Numbered from the stretch's first letter, positions 44,326-62,018 are shown. The stretch: 64,000 bases of DNA from Macrostomum hystrix (GCA_950097015.1 CATNEN010000038.1:26759001-26823000); one strand, 5' to 3'. Made by a program: numbers and translations. The notes: a model not told the origin generated them from the sequence alone.

Positions 44326-45900
44326 CGCAATTTCTAGCTGTTGCTGCAGCTTACGGCGCAAGACCGATCAAGAGTAGATTCAAAGCCAGCTTCATCTAGT
44401 TTCTATGCCTCTTGCCTCCGCTTTTTAATTTGATCGCGCCGACGAAAATGCAATTAGGAAGCAGTTATGAATTGTTTGATCAGTTTGCAAATGCAATTCC
44501 CATCGCATCTGTGATCAGTCAATCCGTTGTTTAAACAATGAGACTTGCTGAGCTATTGGCGGTAGACAAACAATCTGCATATGAAATAAGCTACTACGGT
44601 ACTGGGAACACTGCTTTATAAACTGTTAGTTGAGTTCATAGCATCCAAGGTGAACGCATAAGACTCTAGCAAAATCCATAATTAATAATCAGTAGCGGGT
44701 TAGACAGCTAGCACGTAGATCCAACGTTGAGCAAACGTCACGGTGGTACTTTTTTAATTCTTCACCGGCCGTCAGTTAGCTGCGAATGTTCCTATTGCTT
44801 CTTAACTTTTGTTGTGTTTGTCATTATTATTATCATAGTTGTTAATCATGTAACTGCCTGACGATGCGAAATTCAGGCCCGATACACCATCCCTGAGTGA
44901 GTGTATGCTCAGGAGCCAGCGGAACGGACAGAATTGCCTCCTCACAGCAAGTGCTCCATTGCGGTTGAGCACGCTGTACGCCATTGTGGGGCTGTTGTTA
45001 TTATAGTTGTTGACAGAAAACTATACTGAGGCTAGGATGGTTTTTTGTGGGAAAAATGCTTTTATCAAGCCAATCGAGGAATGCGATTCAACTTAGCCGT
45101 TAAAACTCGAAGAAAATTGGTTGGCAAATTAATAAAATTTTTCTGATCAATAATCCGAGCTACAATTAACTCGTATTAATTTAGCGCAGCGCAAAACTGG
45201 ACCATCTTTAATTAATATTCTATGCGTACTACTTATTAATTCGAGCAGTAAGGTGAAAAGTGTTTTTTTCGATGCAAGTACCCGGCAAATCGATAAAAAT
45301 GTCAAAAAATGTTTTAATTCGTCAGCTGCCAAACAGTTTAAAATTAAATAAACTCGCATTAAAATGGTAATTTTACGCTGAATATAAAATGCTGATATAA
45401 ATGATAGTTAAACTGCTGCAGGACTCTCTATAGCAGTATTAGACGGAAATTGGTGGCAACATTGAGAATGAAATTAAATTCATGTCCCGGAGCTCTAACA
45501 GAATGTCAGTGAAAAGAACTGGTATAGAGTGAAGTGAAGTGGAAGCTTAAATTTTGTCTGAATTTTTTATTTTGCCCACTTCCCCAACTTGGTGCGACAA
45601 AGCACACTAGATAAGTATTATGATATTGTGCTTTTTTCTCAGAGCATGCAGTTTATAGAATTGTGAACAGTTTGACTAAATAAATGATTCCCCCCTCGCA
45701 AAGCTCAGTCAAACAACACCATTGATAAGCTTAGTTTATAAAACTCTAATACTCAAACGCCAGTGATAAAAGTACAAAACACCCCACGCAAAGGCGAAAA
45801 AGCTGAAAACTTATCCAAAACTGGAATGTCAGCTGTCCACCGTGATTAGCTGCTCAACTGCAACTTGCTTGCGAAAATGTAGTTTCTACATTGGGCTATC
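44326..45900. other. Intergenic region upstream of TRP-like gene
   Basis: AT-rich sequence. It should contain the TRP-like promoter (minus) but shows no clear core element. A dispersed-repeat fragment with an (ATA/ATG)n-type tail lies at about 44820-45000 (see the 28386 entry). No gene seen. Confidence 0.5.
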
Positions 45901-45904
45901 TCAC

Positions 45905-46575
45905 ATAGTTCTCCTGTACTGTCCTGTACTGTCCTATCCTCTCCTGTACTGTCCTATCCTCTCCTGTACTGTCCTATCCTCTCCTGTACTGTCCTATCCT
46001 CTCCTGTACTGTCCTATCCTCTCCTGTACTGTCCTATCCTCTCCTGTACTGTCCTCTCCTCTCCTGTACTGTCCTATCCTCTCCTGTACTGTCCTATCCT
46101 CTCCTGTACTGTCCTATCCTGTCCTCTCCTCTCCTCTCCTCTCCTCTCCTCTCCTCTCCTCTCCTCTTCTCTTCTCTCCTCTCATCTCCTCTCCTCGCCT
46201 CTCCTCTCCTCTCCTCTCCTCTCCTCTCCTCTCCTCTCCTCTTCTCTTCTCTCCTCTCCTCTCCTCTCCTCACCTCTCCTCTCCTCTCCTCGCCTCTCCT
46301 CTCCTCTCCTCTCCTGTACTATCGTCTCCTCTCCTCTCCTCTCCTCTCCTCTCCTCGCCTCTCCTCTCCTCTCCTGTACTATCGTCTCCTCTCCTCTCCT
46401 CTCCTCTCCTCTCCTCTCCTCTCCTCTCCTCTCCTCTCCTGTACTATCGTCTCCTCTCCTCTCCTCTCCTGTACTATCGTCTCCTCTCCTGTACTGTCCT
46501 ATTCTCTCCTCTCCTCTCTTCTCCTCTCCTCTCTTCTCCTCTCCTCTCCTCTCATCTTCTCTCATCTTGTCTCGT
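45905..46575. repeat. CTCCTGTACTGTCCTATCCT array grading into (CTCCT)n
   Basis: 20-bp units (CTCCTGTACTGTCCTATCCT) at 45905-46120, then (CTCCT)n with occasional GTACTATCG and CTTCT units. Almost pure pyrimidine on the plus strand. Confidence 0.96.
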
Positions 46576-46835
46576 CTCCTATCCTCTCCACTCCAGTCCA
46601 GTCCACTCCACTCCAGTCCACTCCACTCCAGTCAATTTCACTCCAGTCCACTCCACTCCAGTCCACTCCACTCCACTCCAGTCCACTCCAGTCCACTCCA
46701 CTCCACTCCAGTCCACTCCAGTCCAGTCCAGTCCACTCCAGTCCACTCCAGTCCACTCCACTCCACTCCAGTCCACTCCAGTCCAGTCCAGTCCACTCCA
46801 GTCCACTCCAGTCCAGTCCAGTCCACTGCTCTTCT
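46576..46835. repeat. CTCCA/GTCCA pentamer array
   Basis: Alternating (CTCCA) and (GTCCA) units, probably diverged from the adjoining CTCCT array. Frames rich in Ser/Pro or Trp/Gly/Asp are artefacts. Confidence 0.93.
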
Positions 46836-46960
46836 CTCCCCTCATCTCCTCTCCTGTACAGTACTTTCTTCTCCTATCCTCTCCTTTTCTCTCCTATCCT
46901 CTCTTCTCCTCTTCTTTCCCCTTATCTTTGCTCTCCTTTAGTTACCAATATCTCCTTTAG

Positions 46961-48057
46961 TTACCAATACAATTGGTAATAAATATTTTTAGTTAGCACT
47001 AATCTGGGCTAGGAAAGCTGTTCTACTTGCATAGAAATATATGATACATGTATTTTGCCTTCGTTACATTGGAGGAAGTCTGCGTATTGATCACGTCTTT
47101 TCAACGTACCCCACAGTGTCAAGTCTCAAATCCCATGCATTCTGTGTAGTCCAAATAACGATTGACATTAGTATTCAATGGAAGCACACAATAGATTAAT
47201 ATATAAGGGATTACTGCATGGCTTGCACTTTCTGGAGAAAGCCTTCCTACTAGTTATGTTATATAATTTTTCATTTGCCACATACCAAAAGTAACAAATG
47301 TACTTAAATATTGACGCTTAAATTACGCCCGTATTATGGTTAAGTGAAATTAGGTTAAAAGTGAAGTAAATTATTTCTTTTACGTTGTAAGAAACGAGCT
47401 TCAATCAATCAAATAGATGAAATTATAAACATTACTTAATTATTTTAAGTTAAATAATGCGAAGGAAGATAATCGGTCCATAAACGTGTCGACGAGTATT
47501 AGGTCGCTTGAAATATTTTATTCATTTCTGCCAAGATGCGAGAATACTTTAAATAATATGCAAATGCATGAAATTAATTTTAGCTTAATCTGCTTCATGA
47601 ATTAGAAGCAGGGAATGAGGGAAATAATAACTAATTATGAATTAAATCATTGGTGATGAAAAACGCACACAAAACCAAGCTAGGACTCGAAGAAAAGCGC
47701 CAATTGAAAAAGTCCAATCTCTTCTACCCCGAAAAACTCTTCTCTCTTTCCAGGAGTGTACATTCTTCGCGCGACCATACCAAGGGCGGTAGGGCACAAA
47801 ATTCTAAATAACCGTCCACCCTACTACACCCTGCAAGATTGGACTTCATTCCTTCCTCTCTCTCTCTCGACACCCCTATTTTTTATGCCCCACAGCCCCC
47901 TTCTGCCGCCATTATACACTAAAACATTTGGTAGGGCTACCCAATAGCACCTAGCCCCAAAATCACACCCACCCTCCGCCCCTCCGCCCCTCCGCCGGTA
48001 CACCCTCCGCGTGTACATCACGAGAAAGCGTGACGCTTTTACGATCGGGCTTTGCAT
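46961..48057. other. Upstream region of EGR gene
   Basis: AT-rich to about 47690, then GC-richer and C-rich. An inverted pair AAGTCCAATCT (about 47710) and AGATTGGACTT (about 47835) flanks roughly 125 bp. No coding feature seen. Confidence 0.5.
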
Positions 48058-48140
48058 CTATTTTTAGCTCTTAGTCCGCCCTCCAATTGGTCAAAGTAGT
48101 AGTCCGCTCGGCAGGAATGCCATATATAGAATCTGGCACT
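48058..48140 (+). promoter_or_regulatory. Candidate EGR core promoter with MEF2/CArG-like sites
   Basis: CTATTTTTAG (48058-48067) fits the MEF2 consensus. CCAAT lies at 48083-48087. CCATATATAG (48120-48129) is one base from a CArG box (SRF site) and also serves as a TATA-like element. The start codon is about 240 bp downstream. Vertebrate EGR promoters are classic SRF targets, which makes the CArG-like site plausible, but this is motif evidence only. Confidence 0.45.
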
Positions 48141-48369
48141 CATTCATAAACTTTTTCCAAAGCTAGAAGGAAAAATAGCCTCAGAAAGAGCCAGATAAAA
48201 AAGTGCTCCTCCCGCTCGTATACTGCTTTCCCCCGAAGGCGCTACGGTTTCGTCCACACTGGGTATTTTCTGCCATTTATTTTATTAGCTTCTTAAATAC
48301 GGCAAAACTGAAACAAGAGAGCGCTTTACATGAACTAAACACTATTCCAAAGCGCCAAATGCTTCAACT

Positions 48370-53236
<4,867 letters not shown>

Positions 53237-53924
53237 CCTTTCGGCTAGTTTTGGGATTTGGGATTTGGGATTTGGGAGTTCTCTAATGTGGATTCGAGAT
53301 CTGCAGCTATATCAGTTATCTATTTCAGAGTCTGAGAAAAGGCTTTTAGGAATCAAGGTCTAGAATATAAAAAATGGAAATGTAGGATTATTAAAATAGG
53401 GGTTTGGGATTCTTGAGGACTTGGGGAGTATTAGAAACAGGATTCCAGATCTGTTATTTTAAAAAATTGCTAACAGTATTTAAAATTTCTAAAATCTAGG
53501 CTCTTTAGAAGACTCCTTAGAATTCCAAGAACGTATAGTCTCTGAGTTTTCTTTTTCGGGGTTAAAAATCATTTTTGTGTTTTGACATTTTATAAACGAT
53601 TTAGTTTGCTTTCTTTATTAAGTGTCAAACCAAGCATGCTATCGTGCTAAACTTGTGCGAAATTTGTAAAGTACGTCGTAATTTATATTCACACAAATCC
53701 ATTTTAATTTGTTCTTTTTTAAATTGATTAGAATTTTTAACCACTGCTTATTTATGATTTTATATTCATTGCGTTGCGAAAATTCAGATGTCTTTTTGGT
53801 GCGTTATTGGAACTATGTCTCAAGGCAGATATCCCACATACTTTAACTATTGATTATTATCATCATGTGCTTCTCGATCTAAGATGTACCGGCTGATGCA
53901 TTCAGCATGGGGCCTCCATTCCAC
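53237..53924 (+). other. EGR 3' region
   Basis: AT-rich, with short GGGATTTGG repeats just after the stop (about 53249-53275). Likely contains the 3' UTR; no convincing AATAAA was seen. Confidence 0.45.
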
Positions 53925-54292
53925 TTTCTCTCTCCTCTCCTCTACTCTCCTCGCCTCTCCTCTCTTGTCCTCTCCTCTCCTCTCCTGTCCTCTCCTGTCC
54001 TCTCCTGTCCTCTCCTGTCCTCTCCTCTCCTGTCCTCTCCTCTCCTCTCCTGTCCTCTCCTCTCCTCTCCTCTCCTGTCCTCTACTCTACTCTCCTGTCC
54101 TCTCCTCTCCTCTCCTGTCCTCTCCTCTCCTGTCCTCTACTCTCCTCTCCTGTCCTCTCCTCTCCTCTCCTGTCCTGTCTCTCCTGTACTCTACTCTCCT
54201 CTCTTCTACTCTCCTCACCTGTCCTGTCTCTCCTCTCCTCTCCTCTCCGCTCCTCACCTCTCCTCACCTCCTTTCCTCTCCTCTCCACAATG
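53925..54292. repeat. (CTCCT)n pentamer array downstream of EGR
   Basis: CTCCT units with frequent TGTCCT and TACTCT variants, pyrimidine on the plus strand. Same motif and strand as the array at 45.9-46.6 kb, so EGR is bracketed by two related arrays. Confidence 0.95.
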
Positions 54293-55015
54293 AGACTCCG
54301 GAAGAAGCATCGCGTCACCTGGCCTAGAAAAATAGGAACCTGAAAGTATGTGCCTTAGAAATCAAATGGGCAGTTAGCAAAATTGATGGTAGACTGAGTG
54401 ACGCACGAAAGAAAATAATAAACGAACACAACTATATTTTGTTGCTTGTCTCATTTTCCATGCTGTCTTAGTTGTTTTTTCGATTTCAAAATTCCCAAGA
54501 TTACAATTCAAAACCAAAACAGAAAAAAACATTTTTATAGCTTCGGCTAGCTTTTTCTTTGTTTTAAATGAGTGAAATGAGAACATTGTCGCAAACTTTG
54601 CTATTTTTGAAGCATTCCAAATGTGAAGAAATTATTTCAGCGCAGCAGATGTAGCGACCTGTAAGCAAACAGGGCTTTGTTAAGCTGACATTTTCTGGAA
54701 TTGATAATAAACTGTTCAAGACCTTATGTTAGTCATTAGTCATTAGTCAAACATCACTAGCTGTTTGAGTGTTTGCCAGATACCAGAGGTTCTGTGCATT
54801 AAGCAAGCGGAACACTCAAATCTATTTATGCAATAGGTCAATTTTGTTTTCACTAATTTTACTCGCATTTATAATGCTTGCGATTGCAGATCGTGCTACA
54901 TGAACTCAATATACTCACGATGTCGCGAGATACTACTGTAAGTAGTATCAGATAAAATATACTCTGCAATAGTGCCTTTTCTTTTCCATTTCCACGTGAA
55001 CAGAAAAAGCACTGG
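54293..55015. other. Spacer, no gene seen
   Basis: AT-rich unique sequence without a supported feature. Confidence 0.6.
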
Positions 55016-56055
55016 AAGGACTGGTGAGGCAGTGGAGTGACAGGTGAGGCAGTGGAGTGACAGGTGAGGCAGTGGAGTGACAGGTGAGGCAGTGGAGTGA
55101 CAATTGAGGCAGTGGAGTGACAGGTGAGGCAGTGGAGTGACAAGTGAGGCAGTGGAGTGACAAGTGAGGCAGTGGAAGGACAGAAGAGGCAGTGGAGAGA
55201 CAGGAGGGGCAGGAGTGACAGCATAAGGCAGTGGAGTGACAGGTGAGGCAGTGGAGTGACAATTGAGGCTGTGGAGTGACAGGTGAGGCAGTGGAGTGAC
55301 AGGAGAGGCAGTGGAGAGACAGGAGGGGCAGTGGAGTGACAGGTGAGGCGGTGAAGTGACAGGAGAGGCAGTAAAGTGACAGGTGAGGCAGTGGAGAGAC
55401 AGGAGGGGCAGTAAAGGGACAGGTGAGGCGGTGAAGTGACAGGAGAGGCAGTAAAGTGACAGGAGGGGCAGTGGAGTGACAGGTGAGGCGGTGAAGTGAC
55501 AGGAGAGGCAGTAAAGTGACAGGTGAGGCGGTGAAGTGACAGGTGAGGCAGTGGAGAGACAGGAGGGGCAGTAAAGGGACAGGTGAGGCGGTGAAGTGAC
55601 AGGAGAGGCAGTAAAGTGACAGGTGAGGCGGTGAAGTGACAGGTGAGGCTGTGGAGTGACAGGTGAGGCAGTGGAGAGACAGGAGGGGCAGTAAAGTGAC
55701 AGGTGAGGCGGTGAAGTGACAGGAGAGGCAGTAAAGTGACAGGTGAGGCTGTGGAGTGACAGGTGAGGCAGTGGAGAGACAGGAGGGGCAGTAAAGTGAC
55801 AGGTGAGGCGGTGAAGTGACAGGAGAGGCAGTAAAGTGACAGGTGAGGCGGTGAAGTGACAGGTGAGGCTGTGGAGTGACAGGTGAGGCAGTGGAGAGAC
55901 AGGAGGGGCAGTAAAGGGACAGGTGAGGCGGTGAAGTGACAGGAGAGGCAGTAAAGTGACAGGAGGGGCAGTGGAGTGACAGGTGAGGCGGTGAAGTGAC
56001 AGGAGAGGCAGTAAAGTGACAGGTGAGGCGGTGAAGTGACAGGAGACGCTGTGGA
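55016..56055. repeat. 20-bp minisatellite, CTCCACTGCCTCACCTGTCA family, copy C
   Basis: About 51 copies. On the plus strand it reads TGACAGGTGAGGCAGTGGAG, with GCGGTGAAG, GGAGGGGCAG and GCAGTAAAG variants. The third locus of this family; here no flanking exon is known. Confidence 0.96.
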
Positions 56056-57395
56056 GTGTAATGTGTAAATCAGTGTAATGTTGTGATGGCTTTGCTGTAA
56101 GCTGGGGTCATGTATAGTGTTGTTAGGAGCGCATTTAATAGGTTTTAATTTGTTGTTTGCCTTAATTGTGATGCAAAAAATATGTATACAAAATAGCAGC
56201 CCATTAAAACAGCGTGGAAGTATCGGCTCTGACCCACTGAAGCAAATGGTTCATAGCTCAAGTTCATGGAGTCAGCAGCCCGGACCAAAGCGTCAAATTC
56301 GCCTGACAGTGTCATATCTTCTGTGGAGGACTCGAACTAGCACGGCCAACTTCAGCTGGGAATAAACCTTGTCTGGAGCCGCAAAAGAAGTCAAGCGAGT
56401 CAGCGGAGAATGAAGGCGACATGCAGATAGCGAGAGAAGCAGATGCTGGCAGAGACGAGAAAGGAAGCAGAAGATCCACGGCTGCATTGGATGAGCCACA
56501 CAGACTCGAATGGCTGGTTTGGCCATCGAATCCCAAGGGTGCCTGTCCGCCCACCAATATCCGTCTCACCCATTCATAGGGTACAACGCTGCGACCAGCC
56601 TTCCTCTTTTTGGTTAGCCAAGTGCGCAGTTCCAACCCTAACCCTAACCCTAACCCTAACCCTAACCCTAACCCTAGCCAACCCTCCCCAGCCACAATTC
56701 CCCGACGCCCAATCCTATGTCGGATGGGAATCCTATCTTTCTACCGAGCGTAGCAGAAGGCACCCAACTTCAACAGCAGCAGCAGCAGCTGCAGTGTGCG
56801 CGCCCCGGTCAGTTCGCCAGAAAAGAAATAAGTTCAATTTATTCGGATCCGATGCTGCATTGTAATTAACAACGTAGAACGGAGAAACGATTTGAAGCCT
56901 TTGACATGGAATGATGGGTAAGTGAAAGCAGCCAAGATTTCAAGCCTTGTAAAAAATTCCCATATTTAATTGGACACCGAAATTTCAGGCCCCTCAAAAG
57001 CTACGCAACATCGAATATTAGAAGAATTATTATTATTGAGAATAAAAGTGAAATAAGCAAAAAATATTTTGCAACGATTCCTTAAATTAGAGATTTTCTA
57101 GGGGAAAGCTTAGACATTTTCGATTCAGTCAACAATGTCAAAAACACACTTGAGCCTCACACACTGACGACAAAACTTCTGCTTTCGACACATTGGACCA
57201 GACCGGGCGACCCAGGTTGCAGTGACACCTCATTCTCCAATTTCGAATTTATCTTAGCGACTAAACAAGTCTCAGACACTGTCTCTTGTTTTTACTTTAC
57301 CTTTGGCGCATTTTTGACAGCAGGGTCAGTCTTCGCTTCTTGAAGATTTTGCAATCCACGGAACTGAGAGGAAATATCAGACTAGAGGGAATCCG
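56056..57395. other. Spacer with telomeric repeat, no gene seen
   Basis: Unique sequence. A 140-codon plus-strand frame at 56443-56865 runs through the telomeric repeat and has no recognised domain, so it is not annotated. Confidence 0.5.
56636..56677. repeat. Interstitial telomeric repeat (CCCTAA)7
   Basis: Seven nearly perfect CCCTAA units (last one CCCTAG), in unique surroundings. Same strand orientation as the array at 39.87 kb. Confidence 0.95.
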
Positions 57396-57397
57396 GA

Positions 57398-57768
57398 ACT
57401 GTCCCCAGTTCTTCAGGGTCGTGTTGTTGTCCCCAGTTCTTCAGGGTCGTGTTGTTGTCCCCAGTTCTTCAGGGTCGTGTTGTTGTCCCCAGTTCTTCAG
57501 GGTCGTGTTGTTGTCCCCAGTTCTTCAGGGTCGTGTTGTTGTCCCCAGTTCTTCAGGGTCGTGTTGTTGTCCCCAGTTCTTCAGGGTCGTGTTGTTGTCC
57601 CCAGTTCTTCAGGGTCGTGTTGTTGTCCCCAGTTCTTCAGGGTCGTGTTGTTGTCCCCAGTTCTTCAGGGTCGTGTTGTTGTCCCCAGTTCTTCAGGGTC
57701 GTGTTGTTGTCCCCAGTTCTTCAGGGTCGTGTTGTTGTCCCCAGTTCTTCAGGGTCGTGTTGTTTTCC
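57398..57768. repeat. 28-bp minisatellite
   Basis: About 13 almost identical copies of CCCCAGTTCTTCAGGGTCGT followed by GTTGTTGT. The high identity suggests recent expansion. 28 is not divisible by three, so all three frames stay open by chance. Confidence 0.96.
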
Positions 57769-58660
57769 CATTCGCAATTCAGTCTGCTGCTCAGTTTTTT
57801 TTATTCCCTGAATGATTCAGTTCAGACAGTACTAGAACCCTCTGACATCTTATGTATCTCCCCAACAGCTATATTAGTTAAATCAATGCCAAAATTATTG
57901 TATTTCTGGACACAACGCAGCTGTAGCTCAGGTGCAGAAGAAAACTATTTAAAGAAAATTTGGCATTTTTCTAAATTAGATTTTTTGGACAAAAGAAATG
58001 GATTCAGCTGCGAAGTACCTCATACCCATCCCCCAACACGCAGGCACACACAGAGACCTTTGCATATGATAATTGTTCTAAGAATTGTCGCCACACTCAC
58101 CTTCACCAACCTCATAGTGACTATGCGCCTAAGCTCAAAGCTAAACAGTTCAGAACCTCCACTAGCAGAGACTCGATAATATCTCATTCTTTACCCAGTC
58201 TCTGTGCACCCTCTAGGTCTGTCTTTCTGTCAGTCTGTCTCGGGCTCTCTGCAGCTTTAGTTTAGAACTTGTCGTTAATTCTCTTGTTCAATCATCTGAT
58301 TCAGTTTCATACACGTAAAGCTTAATAGAGTTTTATATTTTAACTTGGCAAACTAAATTAATGTACAGTAGATTATCGAATAGCTTAGCAGTTTGTATGA
58401 CAATTTAACGAATGAGCGGACTAATTGGATCATTGAATGCTTGCGGGTAAGATGATCTTATTCTTTTAAATGATGCTTTTTAAAATTCGTGTTAATCACC
58501 ATTGAGATATATTTGATAGACTGATTAATGACTGATGATTAATAAACTATTTCTAGGAAACTTGACGGCGCCAACAGCGACACTCCAACTGCGTCAACAG
58601 CTGCGCATCAGGGAGGAAGTCAGGAGTTCGAAACATCCCAGCTATTGACCAGCCAGCGAC
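57769..58660. other. Spacer, no gene seen
   Basis: Unique AT-rich sequence. The open frame to 58179 is read-through from the repeat and lacks any known domain. Confidence 0.55.
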
Positions 58661-59040
58661 TGAAGGGGTGAGGACTGGGGTGACTGAGTCTGGACTGGGG
58701 TAACTGAGGCTGAACTGGGGTGACTGAGTCTGGACTGGGGTGACTGAGTCTGGACTGGGGTGACTGAGTCTGGACTGGGGTGACTGAGTCTGGACTGGGG
58801 TGATTGAGTCTGGACTGGGGTGACTGAGGCTGGACTGGGGTGACTGAGTCTGGACTGGGGTGACTGAGGCTGGACTGGGGTGACTGAGGCTGGACTGGGT
58901 GACTGAGTCTGGAGTGGGGTGACTGAGTCTGGACTGGGGTGACTGAGTCTGGACTGGGGTGACTGAGTCTGGACTGGGGTGACTGAGGCTGGACTGGGGT
59001 GACTAAGGCTGGACTGGGGTGACTGAGGCTGGACTGGGGT
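58661..59040. repeat. 20-bp minisatellite
   Basis: About 19 copies of TGACTGAGTCTGGACTGGGG, with AGGCTGG variants. Confidence 0.96.
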
Positions 59041-59402
59041 ATTGTGGGAGTGACTGAGGTAGTAGGGAGTGACTGAGGTAGTAGGGAGTGACTGAGGTAG
59101 TAGGGAGTGACTGAGGTAGTAGGGAGTGACTGAGGTAGTAGGGAGTGACTGAGTTAGTGTGGGAGTGACTGAGGTAGTAGGGAGTGACTGAGGTAGTAGG
59201 GAGTGACTGAGGTAGTAGGGAGTGACTGAGGTAGTAGGGAGTGACTGAGTTAGTGTGGGAGTGACTGAGGTAGTAGGGAGTGACTGAGGTAGTAGGGAGT
59301 GACTGAGGTAGTAGGGAGTGACTGAGGTAGTAGGGAGTGACTGAGTTAGTGTGGGAGTGACTGAGGTAGTAGGGAGTGACTGAGGTAGTAGGGAGTGACT
59401 GC
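59041..59402. repeat. 19-bp minisatellite with about 95-bp block pattern
   Basis: GAGTGACTGAGGTAGTAGG units, interrupted at intervals by GAGTGACTGAGTTAGTGTGG. It shares GTGACTGAG with the preceding array, so it probably derives from it. Confidence 0.95.
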
Positions 59403-59804
59403 TAAAAAAATCTCCCATACCACCAGTGCACTTTTGTCCCGCTATCCAGCAAGCTCCTCATCAGGCCCTTAAATCCTTAATTTATCGCCCAGCCTGCGCG
59501 CTCGCCTGTATCAGCATTTAATTGGCCCAGCAGCTCGTGTCCCCACAGGAAGACACAATCATAATATTGCAGAAGCTCGGCCAGTTATTTTATCCGGTGC
59601 AGTTTTCGACAATAAACCGATGAACTTGCAGACCCCAGCACTATTCATTTTGCTATAAAATGGGCATTCACTCCCTTCCCCCAGTTGGTTATGCTTGAAA
59701 GAATTTCTTCCTAAATCTTAGTCCACATGGCTTGTTACTTTTCCGTGCCAAGCTCGCGAATATTTTTATATTATATCAATAATACTCGTATTGATACAGA
59801 TACG
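59403..59804. other. Spacer, no gene seen
   Basis: Unique sequence; contains a TATAAAATGG on the plus strand near 59654, without a linked gene. Confidence 0.5.
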
Positions 59805-61375
59805 CAGTCACTCTCACACTGCTTCAGTCACTCTCACACTGCTTCAGTCACTCTCACACTGATTAAGTCACTCTCACACTGCTTTAGTCACTCTCACACT
59901 GATTTAGTCACTCTCAAACTGATTTAGTCACTCTCACACTGATTCAGTCACTCTCACACTGATTCAGTCACTATCACACTGATTCACTCTCACACTGATT
60001 CAGTCACTCTAACACTGCTTCAGTCACTCTCACACTGATTCACTCTCACACTGATTCAGTCACTCTAACACTGCTTCAGTCACTCTCACACTGATTCACT
60101 CTCACACTGATTCACCCTCACACTGATTCACTCTCACACTGATTCAGTCACTCTCACACTGCTTTAGTCACTCTCACACTGATTCAGTCACTCTCACACT
60201 GATATAGTCACTCTCACACTGATTCATTCTCACACATCTTCAGTCACTCTCACACTGATTTAGTCACTCTCACACTGATTTAGTCACTCTCACACTGATT
60301 CAGTCACTCTCACACTGATTCAGTAACTCTCACACTGATTCAGTCACTCTCACACTGATTTAGTCACTCTCACACTGATTCACTCTCACACTGATTCACT
60401 CTCACACTGATTTAGTCACTCTCACACTGATTAAGTCACTCTCACACTGATTCAGTCACTCTCACACTGATTCAGTCCCTCTCACACTGATTCAGTCACT
60501 CTCACACTGATTCACTCTCACACTGATTCACTCTCACACTGATTCACTCTCACACTGATTCACTCTCACACTGATTCACTCTCACACTGATTCACTCTCA
60601 CACTGATTTAGTCACTCTCACACTGATTCAGTCACTCTCACACTGATTCACTCTCACACTGATTTAGTCACCCTCACACTGATTCAGTCACTCTCACACT
60701 GATTCAGTAACTCTCACACTGATTCAGTCACTCTCACACTGATTTAGTCACTCTCACACTGATTCACTCTCACACTGATTCCCTCTCACACTGATTCAGT
60801 CACTCTCACACTGATTTAGTCACTCTCACACTGATTCACTCTCACACTGATTCCCTCTCACACTGATTCAGTCACTCTCACACTGATTCAGTCACTCTCA
60901 CACTGATTCAGTAACTCTCACACTGATTCAGTCCCTCTCACACTGATTCACTCTCACACTGATTCACTCTCACACTGATTCAGTCACTCTCACACTGATT
61001 CACTCTCACACTGATTCACTCTCACACTGATTCAGTCTCACACTGCTTCACTCTCACACTGATTCAGTCACTCTCACACTGATTCAGTCACTCTCACACT
61101 GATTCAGTCACTCTAACACTGATTCAGTCACTCTCACACTGATTCAGTCACTCTCACACTGATTCAGTCACTCTCACACTGATTCAGTCACTCTCACACT
61201 GATTCAGTCACTCTCACACTGATTCAGTCACTCTCACACTGATTCACTCTCACACTGATTCAGTAACTCTCACACTGATTCAGTCACTCTCACACTGATT
61301 CAGTCACTCTCACACTGATTCAGTCACTCTCACACTGATTCAGTCACTCTCACACTGCTTCACTCTCACTCTCAC
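59805..61375. repeat. 20/16-bp minisatellite
   Basis: About 85 copies of CAGTCACTCTCACACTGATT, many shortened to CACTCTCACACTGATT. On the minus strand it reads GTGTGAGAGTGACTGAATCA, which shares GTGACTGA with the two arrays just upstream. Confidence 0.96.
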
Positions 61376-61379
61376 CCTG

Positions 61380-61465
61380 AAGATATTTAAGGATCTTGCT
61401 AAAGTCACGATTGGTCCAAGGAAGTCGGGTATCGAACCCCTGACCTTCAAGTCCTAAATTACTTA
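61380..61465 (-). mobile_element. Truncated, decayed SINE fragment
   Basis: ATCTTGCTAAAGTCAC and a B-box region (GTCGGGTATCGAACCCCTGACC) match the SINE at 21.1-21.4 kb in the same orientation. The head beyond the B box and the tail are missing. Confidence 0.55.
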
Positions 61466-62018
61466 ATCTTCAATTCCAAATCCTTAATCCTCAAAACAGA
61501 TCCCCCAATCCCCCTATGCCCCAATCTGTTGTTCCCAGTCCAGCGCCTACCATTAGCTACAATCTACGCTCGTATCAACCATTTTCTGGACCCAAAATCA
61601 GCAGCGCTTATAAGTGCAATCGACTGGCTCTACAAGGCATTCATAAGACAAAGCGAGTGTCTTTTTTGTCCACACAAGTCCGTCAGATCCCTCTGAAACT
61701 GAGTCTACATCGGACTGCTCATTAGAAAATTAATATTAACGATGCCGAAAACAATGGGTGCATCTTTTAAGTAGAGGACAAGGGGAATACAGACAGACAG
61801 ACACACGGCCATAATGCACAACTTAAATAGCCACAATGGACTTCTAGTCAGATAGACAGCGCCACGGAGAAGCAGTTTGAGTGCTCAAATAGTTGGGCTA
61901 CTCAAATCCGCCTGACCATTCAGTGTTCAATTTTTGTTTCACATTTGCACTATTAGTTGCGCCTCATAAGTGGGATAATTTGCTAACGGGATCGAAGGTG
62001 TCTTCGTGGATTATCAGG
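61466..62018. other. Spacer, no gene seen
   Basis: Unique sequence; the short frame at 61516-61725 has no recognisable domain. Confidence 0.5.

Noticed and set aside
56443-56865. 140-codon frame spanning telomeric repeats (LTLTLTL run)
   Set aside because: No recognised domain; the open state partly comes from the CCCTAA repeat.
57398-57768. CRISPR-like regular 28-bp repeat
   Set aside because: Head-to-tail identical units without spacers; an ordinary minisatellite.
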